Positions 13,922 through 17,716 of a stretch of 17,716 bases of DNA are shown here, one piece after another. The DNA comes from an uncultured Eubacteriales bacterium. GTDB taxonomy: Bacteria; Bacillota; Clostridia; Oscillospirales; CAG-272. Where the stretch lies: assembly GCA_934477985.1 (NCBI GenBank), contig CAKSOR010000005.1, positions 1 through 17,716 on the forward strand, in the 5' to 3' direction. Below the pieces are notes generated by a model. That model saw only the letters and a list, made by a program, of their open reading frames with translations. It had not been told where the DNA came from and did not search any database. A program made the position numbers and the translations under genes. Position 1 is the first letter of the stretch; each line of letters opens with the position of its first letter.

Positions 13922-14800
13922 ATGAACAGCTACGCAGATGATCGCACGGATGAGCGTTTTTCCGACGTCGACCCGGGCGAGCTTCATGAACTGAAAAGCA
14001 AGGAGACTCTCCGGCGCTTTCAGCGTCATAACCGCGCAAGGCAGAGCCGCGCGAAGCTCTTGCAGGTCATAATATTCTTCGTCATGATCGCGGTTTTCGC
14101 GGCTATTGTCCTTACGAAGGTCTTTGTGATCGGAAATGTCGAGGTGGTCGGAACTGACCGCTACACAGGCGATGAGCTTCTGGCGCTGATCGGCGCGTCG
14201 AATGGCGACAGCCTCTATTCGATAAGCTCAAAAAACGTCGCGGCGCTGCCTTCAAAGCTATCGCTCGTGAGGTCGGTGACGGTCTCCCGGAAGCTGCCGC
14301 AGACGCTGATAATCAGGGTGAACGAGGACGTGCCGCTCTATTACTGCGAGCTCTACGGCGAGTATTTCCTGCTTTCGGACACTTTAAGGGTGCTCGACCG
14401 GGTATTCGACGAGGAGAGCGCGAAAGCGGACGGGCTCATCAGAGTCGAGCTTCCGGCGGTCGATAAGGCTGTCGTCGGAAGTCAGATTGTCTTTGACAAC
14501 GAGTCGGACCTAAGATATGTCAGCGCGTATCTCTCGGCGCTTGAGTCGAGCAGTGTGCGCGAGCGGGTCAACGCGTTTGATCTGCGGGACAAGTTCGATC
14601 TCGAGATGATCTGCGACTCGATATATCTCGTTAAATTAGCTGACGGCGAGGAGCTCCCGACGAAGCTGTCGACGCTCTCGCAGGTGCTGACGCACGACGC
14701 GATGCAGGGGCGCGGGAAGTCGACCATCGACGTCTCGAACCCGGCTGAGACCAGAGTCGATTCGGATATTACCGGCGATGTGGTGTTCAGCCATAGATAA
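13922..14800 (+). CDS. ftsQ: Cell division protein FtsQ/DivIB with POTRA domain
   Basis: A 292-residue bitopic divisome protein that holds FtsL and its partner at the septum. The cytoplasmic N-terminus (1-45) is charged, one membrane segment spans about 47-69 (QVIIFFVMIAVFAAIV), and a POTRA domain follows, starting at IGNVEVVGTDRYTGDEL and running through VRSVTVSRKLPQTLIIRVNE, which is the hallmark of the family. The later part is the beta-rich FtsQ/DivIB domain. ATG 13922 has GGAGGAA (13913-13919) immediately upstream; a TTG at 13907 in the same frame lies before that site and is unlikely. Its own strong promoter lies directly upstream, and ftsZ follows after 141 bases with another promoter. 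Confidence 0.9.
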   Translation: MNSYADDRTDERFSDVDPGELHELKSKETLRRFQRHNRARQSRAKLLQVIIFFVMIAVFAAIVLTKVFVIGNVEVVGTDRYTGDELLALIGASNGDSLYSISSKNVAALPSKLSLVRSVTVSRKLPQTLIIRVNEDVPLYYCELYGEYFLLSDTLRVLDRVFDEESAKADGLIRVELPAVDKAVVGSQIVFDNESDLRYVSAYLSALESSSVRERVNAFDLRDKFDLEMICDSIYLVKLADGEELPTKLSTLSQVLTHDAMQGRGKSTIDVSNPAETRVDSDITGDVVFSHR

Positions 14801-14836
14801 TGACCAAGCGGAAAATTTTCAGTAAAGATACTATGA

Positions 14837-14881
14837 ATTTTCAAAAAAGCGCTTGAAAATCACACAAAAAAATATTATCAT
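14837..14881 (+). promoter_or_regulatory. ftsZ promoter with an inverted repeat over the -35 box
   Basis: TTGAAA (14853-14858) and TATCAT (14876-14881) are spaced by 17 bases and each is one base from consensus. The inverted repeat ATTTTCAA (14837-14844) and TTGAAAAT (14853-14860), with an 8-base spacer, overlaps the -35 box and could be an operator. Transcription would begin near 14888, giving a leader of about 54 bases. Confidence 0.6.
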
Positions 14882-14941
14882 ATTAGGTAAGTAAAAATTC
14901 AAGACGGCAGTTCAAGTCTTATGATTCAGGAGGATAACAAA

Positions 14942-16126
14942 ATGGCATACGAATTCGATGAGAATTTCGACAGCGGAGTCAATATAAAAGTAGTCGGAGT
15001 CGGCGGCGGCGGAAACAACGCTGTCAACCGCATGATCTCTACCAATATCCGCGGCGTTGAGTTTATCGCGATAAATACTGACAAGCAGGCGCTCATCAAC
15101 TCGAGCGCTACCACCAAGATCGCCATCGGCGAAAAGCGCACAAAGGGTCACGGCGCGGGATCGAACCCCGAGGTCGGAGCTCAGGCCGCCGATGAGAGCA
15201 TCGAGGACATCAAGACCGCTATAAGCGGCGCAGACATGGTCTTCATCACCGCCGGAATGGGCGGCGGAACCGGAACCGGCGCGGCTCCTATCGTCGCTAA
15301 GGCGGCTAAGGACATGGGCATTCTCACGGTCGGCGTCGTCACGAAGCCTTTCGCTTTCGAGGGCAAGAGACGTATGAGCCAGGCTGAGGAGGGCATCAAG
15401 AAGCTCATCGAGGCGGTCGACTCGCTCGTCATCATCCCTAACGAGCGTCTCAAGGAGGTCTCGGACACCCGCATCACGCTCATGAACGCGTTCAGCGAGG
15501 CTGACGATGTGCTCCGCCACGGCGTACAGTCGATCTCCGACCTCATCAACGAGACCGGTATTGTCAACCTCGACTTCGCCGATGTCTCGGCTATCATGCT
15601 CAACGCGGGCTACGCTCACATGGGCGTCGGCTCGGCTACCGGAAAGGACAAGGCAACTCTCGCGGCAAAGGCGGCTATCTCGAGCCCGCTGCTCGAGACC
15701 TCGATCTCCGGCGCGCGCGGCATAATCATCAACGTCACCGCTTCTCCTGACATCGGACTCGAGGAGGTCGACATCGCTTCGTCGATGGTCCGCGAAGAAG
15801 CTCATCCCGACGCGAACATCATCTGGGGCGCTGTGCTCGACCCGAATCTCGAGGACGAGATGCAGGTCACTGTCATCGCGACCGGCTTTGACAACGCGCC
15901 GAAGTCTATGCAGAATACCGTAGCGGCTCAGAACGCCGCCGCTGAGGCTGCCGCACAGAAGGCTGCCGCTGAGGAAGCCGCGAAGAAGACCGCTGAAACC
16001 GGCGCTAAGTCCGGGGAAAAGCCTGCCGAGACCGAGGAGAAGAAGGAAAAGCCGAGCGAGCTGATCTCTGACGACGATTTCGGCGAAATTCTCGGAATCC
16101 TCCAGAAGAACAGACGCGACAGATAA
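14942..16126 (+). CDS. ftsZ: Cell division protein FtsZ
   Basis: FtsZ is the tubulin-like GTPase that assembles the cytokinetic ring at mid-cell. The 394-residue protein has the GTP-binding GGGGNNAVNRM near the N-terminus, the tubulin signature GMGGGTGTG (105-113), the NLDFADV synergy (T7) loop that supplies the catalytic aspartate, and a complete C-terminal GTPase subdomain ending near residue 320. An Ala/Glu/Lys-rich linker follows, then the C-terminal peptide around DDDFGEILGILQKNRRDR, the membrane-partner binding tail with its basic end. ATG 14942 follows AGGAGGAT (14928-14935); the ATG at 14921 lies before that site and is rejected. No ftsA precedes it, so SepF or another anchor encoded elsewhere is expected. 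Confidence 0.98.
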   Translation: MAYEFDENFDSGVNIKVVGVGGGGNNAVNRMISTNIRGVEFIAINTDKQALINSSATTKIAIGEKRTKGHGAGSNPEVGAQAADESIEDIKTAISGADMVFITAGMGGGTGTGAAPIVAKAAKDMGILTVGVVTKPFAFEGKRRMSQAEEGIKKLIEAVDSLVIIPNERLKEVSDTRITLMNAFSEADDVLRHGVQSISDLINETGIVNLDFADVSAIMLNAGYAHMGVGSATGKDKATLAAKAAISSPLLETSISGARGIIINVTASPDIGLEEVDIASSMVREEAHPDANIIWGAVLDPNLEDEMQVTVIATGFDNAPKSMQNTVAAQNAAAEAAAQKAAAEEAAKKTAETGAKSGEKPAETEEKKEKPSELISDDDFGEILGILQKNRRDR

Positions 16127-16135
16127 GCGAATAAT

Positions 16136-16456
16136 TTGTTCTCATATCCGACACCGTACAGAATTCCTGTATTCATAACGATACTGTCCGTTTATATCAT
16201 GGTCGGAGGGGCGCTCTGCCTCTCCGGCGTGATTGGGCGGGGAGTTTTTTGGCGTTTTCTGAAGTGGCTCGCGATAGTTCTTGCGGCGGCTGCCGTGTTC
16301 ATCGCGGTCGGCGTTTTCTACAAGAATCAGAACGCGCCGTGGACTCAGCCGGGAACGGTCTGGTCGACCGCGTCCGGAGACGTTGAAATATCCGTTTCCG
16401 CAGAACAGGTCTGGCGCGGGCGGCAGGCTGCTCGACGCGAGAACGGTCATCGCTGA
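16136..16456 (+). CDS. Small membrane protein of unknown function, doubtful start and possible frameshift
   Basis: I do not recognise this gene. The frame encodes up to 106 residues from TTG 16136, nine bases after the ftsZ stop, with no good ribosome binding site; an internal ATG at 16199 is an alternative, also without one. Two hydrophobic stretches are visible (about residues 11-34 and 43-63), followed by NQNAPWTQPGTVWSTASGDVEI, which resembles a small extracytoplasmic beta domain. The last 15 residues are Arg-rich and look out of character. Another frame over 16400-16502 reads RLLDARTVIAELREKYFGK and stops at 16500-16502, so a frameshift near 16400 may have split the original 3' end. It could equally be a decaying or spurious ORF. 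Confidence 0.35.
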   Translation: MFSYPTPYRIPVFITILSVYIMVGGALCLSGVIGRGVFWRFLKWLAIVLAAAAVFIAVGVFYKNQNAPWTQPGTVWSTASGDVEISVSAEQVWRGRQAARRENGHR

Positions 16457-16492
16457 GCTACGTGAAAAATATTTTGGCAAAACAAAAAGATC

Positions 16493-16520
16493 AGGTCAAT
16501 AAGCCCTGACCTTTTTAATT
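16493..16520. terminator. Bidirectional intrinsic terminator between the ftsZ region and the AraC gene
   Basis: AGGTCA (16493-16498) and TGACCT (16507-16512) form a stem around ATAAGCCC, followed on the plus strand by a T-run (16512-16516) and AATTTT. On the minus strand the same stem is followed within four bases by a T-rich stretch. It sits exactly between two convergent genes, where a shared terminator is expected. Confidence 0.7.
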
Positions 16521-17408
16521 TTATCTCTTCTCCGCGACCGGAATCCAGATCGCGCTCTGATAGTCCTTGTCAGACGTCTTCCCGGACGGCGAGTACCACT
16601 CGATGTTGTACTTTCCGGCGAGCTCATACTCGCGGTTTTTCGGCAGCCACTCGTTCCAGATCCGGTTGTTGACCGACTGGAGCGAATACGGCATCGGTCC
16701 GACGCATCTGAACTTCGCCCAGAGCGACGCCGGAAGCTCATATACTTCCATCCCCTCGGGCACTTCGCCGCCCATGTACCATCCGGCGATAAGGTAGCGG
16801 AACTTCCCGCCGCCGATGTCGTCTACGCAGACCCCGAACTCGCCGACGCGGTTCTGGATGAACGCCCGCTCGAGCGCGTTCTCAGGTGCTGCTCCGGTGA
16901 AGAGCTTGCGGTACTTTCCGAAGACTCTGTCCCAGAACTCCGGGATTTTTTTCTGCGAGGTCTCGAAGTCGAAATCCTCCGCGAAGCCGATGACCCTGAA
17001 GCCGTTCATTTTCTCTACTGTGTAATCCATTTTTTCTCCTCCCTGGATATGAACTGAGATCGTCAGCGGGAGAAAGGTCCGGAACGGCTTGCCGCGCCTG
17101 ACCTCCGACGGCGTCGCGCCGTGGAAGCGCGTGAACGCCTTTGCGAAGCTCTCTGGCGTCTCATAGCCGCAGTCGAGCGCGATGTCGATTATCCTCCGGT
17201 CGCTCTTAGAGAGCTCAAGCGCGGCGAGGCAGAGCCGACGGTTACGCACATATTCCCAGACCGTGAAGCCGGTCATTACGCGGAAGCCGTTTTGCAGGTA
17301 GAGCGGCGGGATGCTCACCGCGCGCGCGACCTCGTCGGGGCTTTCAATCGTCATAAGGTTCGACTCGATGTAATCAATCGCGTTCTCAAGGCATTCAAGC
17401 CAGTTCAT
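16521..17408 (-). CDS. AraC-family transcriptional regulator with C-terminal GyrI-like effector-binding domain
   Basis: A 295-residue regulator. Residues about 6-104 form an AraC-type double helix-turn-helix: the first helix pair covers ESPDEVARAVSIPPLYLQNGF and the second ends in the family signature IALDCGYETPESFAKAFTRFHGATPSEVR. A linker leads to a GyrI-like (Rob/BmrR C-terminal type) small-molecule-binding domain from Met127 to the end. Proteins with this layout usually respond to a hydrophobic or cationic compound and control efflux or stress genes; the ligand here is unknown. ATG 17408 follows AAGGAGAT on the minus strand, while an upstream frame to 17468 lies before that site. A second strong ribosome binding site, GGGAGGAG, precedes the internal Met127 codon (17028-17030). 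The gene converges on the ftsZ region. Confidence 0.92.
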   Translation of the reverse strand: MNWLECLENAIDYIESNLMTIESPDEVARAVSIPPLYLQNGFRVMTGFTVWEYVRNRRLCLAALELSKSDRRIIDIALDCGYETPESFAKAFTRFHGATPSEVRRGKPFRTFLPLTISVHIQGGEKMDYTVEKMNGFRVIGFAEDFDFETSQKKIPEFWDRVFGKYRKLFTGAAPENALERAFIQNRVGEFGVCVDDIGGGKFRYLIAGWYMGGEVPEGMEVYELPASLWAKFRCVGPMPYSLQSVNNRIWNEWLPKNREYELAGKYNIEWYSPSGKTSDKDYQSAIWIPVAEKR

Positions 17409-17440
17409 TCGCTCATCTCCTTCTGATGAATACATTAGAG

Positions 17441-17546
17441 CTGTTCGATAACCCTCCCGATATGTCAACGAGTTGGCAAAGCCAACTCGTCAAATTTGCC
17501 GACTTCCGTCGCCAATTTGATACGCTAAAGTCGGGTTATCGAACAG
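17441..17546 (-). repeat. 106-base element bounded by 14-bp perfect inverted repeats, in the predicted AraC-gene leader
   Basis: CTGTTCGATAACCC (17441-17454) is exactly complementary to GGGTTATCGAACAG (17533-17546). Inside lie a 10-bp perfect hairpin (17468-17477 with 17481-17490, loop AAA) and an imperfect one (17491-17503 with 17508-17519, CAAATT at one end and AATTTG at the other). The whole folds into a closed stem with two arms, between the predicted promoter and the ribosome binding site. It may be a regulatory leader or a small non-autonomous mobile element. Confidence 0.7.
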
Positions 17547-17550
17547 GTCT

Positions 17551-17559
17551 ATTATACCA
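17551..17559 (-). promoter_or_regulatory. Extended -10 promoter of the AraC-family gene
   Basis: On the minus strand TGGTATAAT is a perfect extended -10 element; no good -35 box stands at 16-18 bases upstream, which extended -10 promoters tolerate. Transcription would start near 17544, so nearly all of the 106-base inverted-repeat element would be in the leader. A 5-bp inverted repeat, CCACA and TGTGG (17557-17570), overlaps the upstream edge and could be a regulator site. Confidence 0.6.
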
Positions 17560-17600
17560 CAGGTTTGTGGAAAAGTCCTGTCTTTCCGGTTCGGATTCTG

Positions 17601-17716
17601 TCAGATCACGATAAGTCCGCCGTGACCGCAGGCAATATTGATTCTGCCGTCAACCTTTGCGGCGAACTCGGGGTGAGTGCGCGTCTCAATCCTTCGCTCG
17701 AACACCGGCGCTTTCG
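17601..17716 (-). CDS. C-terminal end of an unidentified protein, cut by window edge
   Basis: The minus strand from 17714 to the TGA at 17601-17603 encodes 37 residues beginning KAPVFERRIETRTHPEF and ending with INIACGHGGLIVI. The other two minus frames give implausible or interrupted peptides, and the hydrophobic end with CGHGG looks like a real protein terminus. I cannot name the family from this fragment. It lies upstream of, and in the same direction as, the AraC gene, with that gene's own promoter in between. Confidence 0.55.
   Translation of the reverse strand, partial: KAPVFERRIETRTHPEFAAKVDGRINIACGHGGLIVI

Noticed and set aside
17566..17574. DnaA-box-like TTTTCCACA on the minus strand
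   Set aside because: A single match without a cluster, an AT-rich unwinding region or dnaA/dnaN neighbours is expected by chance.

Overview
The window is GC-rich bacterial DNA with GC-ending codons, strong GGAGG-type ribosome binding sites and short intergenic gaps. It carries a division and cell wall (dcw) cluster of Firmicutes type: a PASTA-bearing class B PBP, a DivIB-type FtsQ, an FtsZ with a short charged C-terminal peptide, and no ftsA. The best fit is an uncultured gut-type clostridium (Oscillospiraceae or a relative). That placement is inferred from gene order and protein character; no database was searched.

Layout. (1) 1-952: the 3' part of rsmD, overlapping coaD by 4 bases. (2) 953-1155: a gap with a clear sigma-A promoter (TTGAAA, 17 bases, TATAAT). 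(3) 1156-12195: a compact plus-strand run of SGNH/GDSL hydrolase, rsmH, ftsL-like, class B PBP, murE, murF, mraY and ftsW. The hydrolase stop overlaps the rsmH start region, so the esterase heads the dcw operon where mraZ is often found. (4) 12196-12702: about 500 bases without a convincing gene, holding two 128/129-bp imperfect tandem repeats, 15-bp microrepeats and several hairpins. The last hairpin has a 23-bp stem and ends just before the murG ribosome binding site. (5) 12703-16126: murG, then ftsQ/divIB and ftsZ, each of the last two with its own promoter. (6) 16136-16520: a doubtful small membrane ORF and a bidirectional terminator. (7) 16521-17408, minus strand: an AraC-family regulator with a C-terminal GyrI-like effector domain. 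Its predicted leader folds on itself (14-bp closing stem, two inner hairpins). (8) 17601-17716, minus strand: the C-terminal end of an unidentified gene.

Function. MurE and MurF build the UDP-MurNAc-pentapeptide. MraY transfers it to undecaprenyl phosphate as lipid I, and MurG makes lipid II. The SEDS protein FtsW polymerises lipid II and the class B PBP cross-links it at the septum, with the FtsL-like and FtsQ proteins as bitopic partners and FtsZ as the ring scaffold. RsmH methylates 16S rRNA and is a usual passenger of dcw clusters. murC, murD, murB, ftsA and mraZ are not in this window.

The core genes are ordinary. What deserves a second look lies mostly between and at the ends of them: RNA-scale inverted repeats that could mask the murE ribosome binding site, the repeat island before murG, the structured leader of the AraC gene, the esterase leading the operon, and the long low-complexity cytoplasmic tails on both the FtsL-like protein and FtsW.
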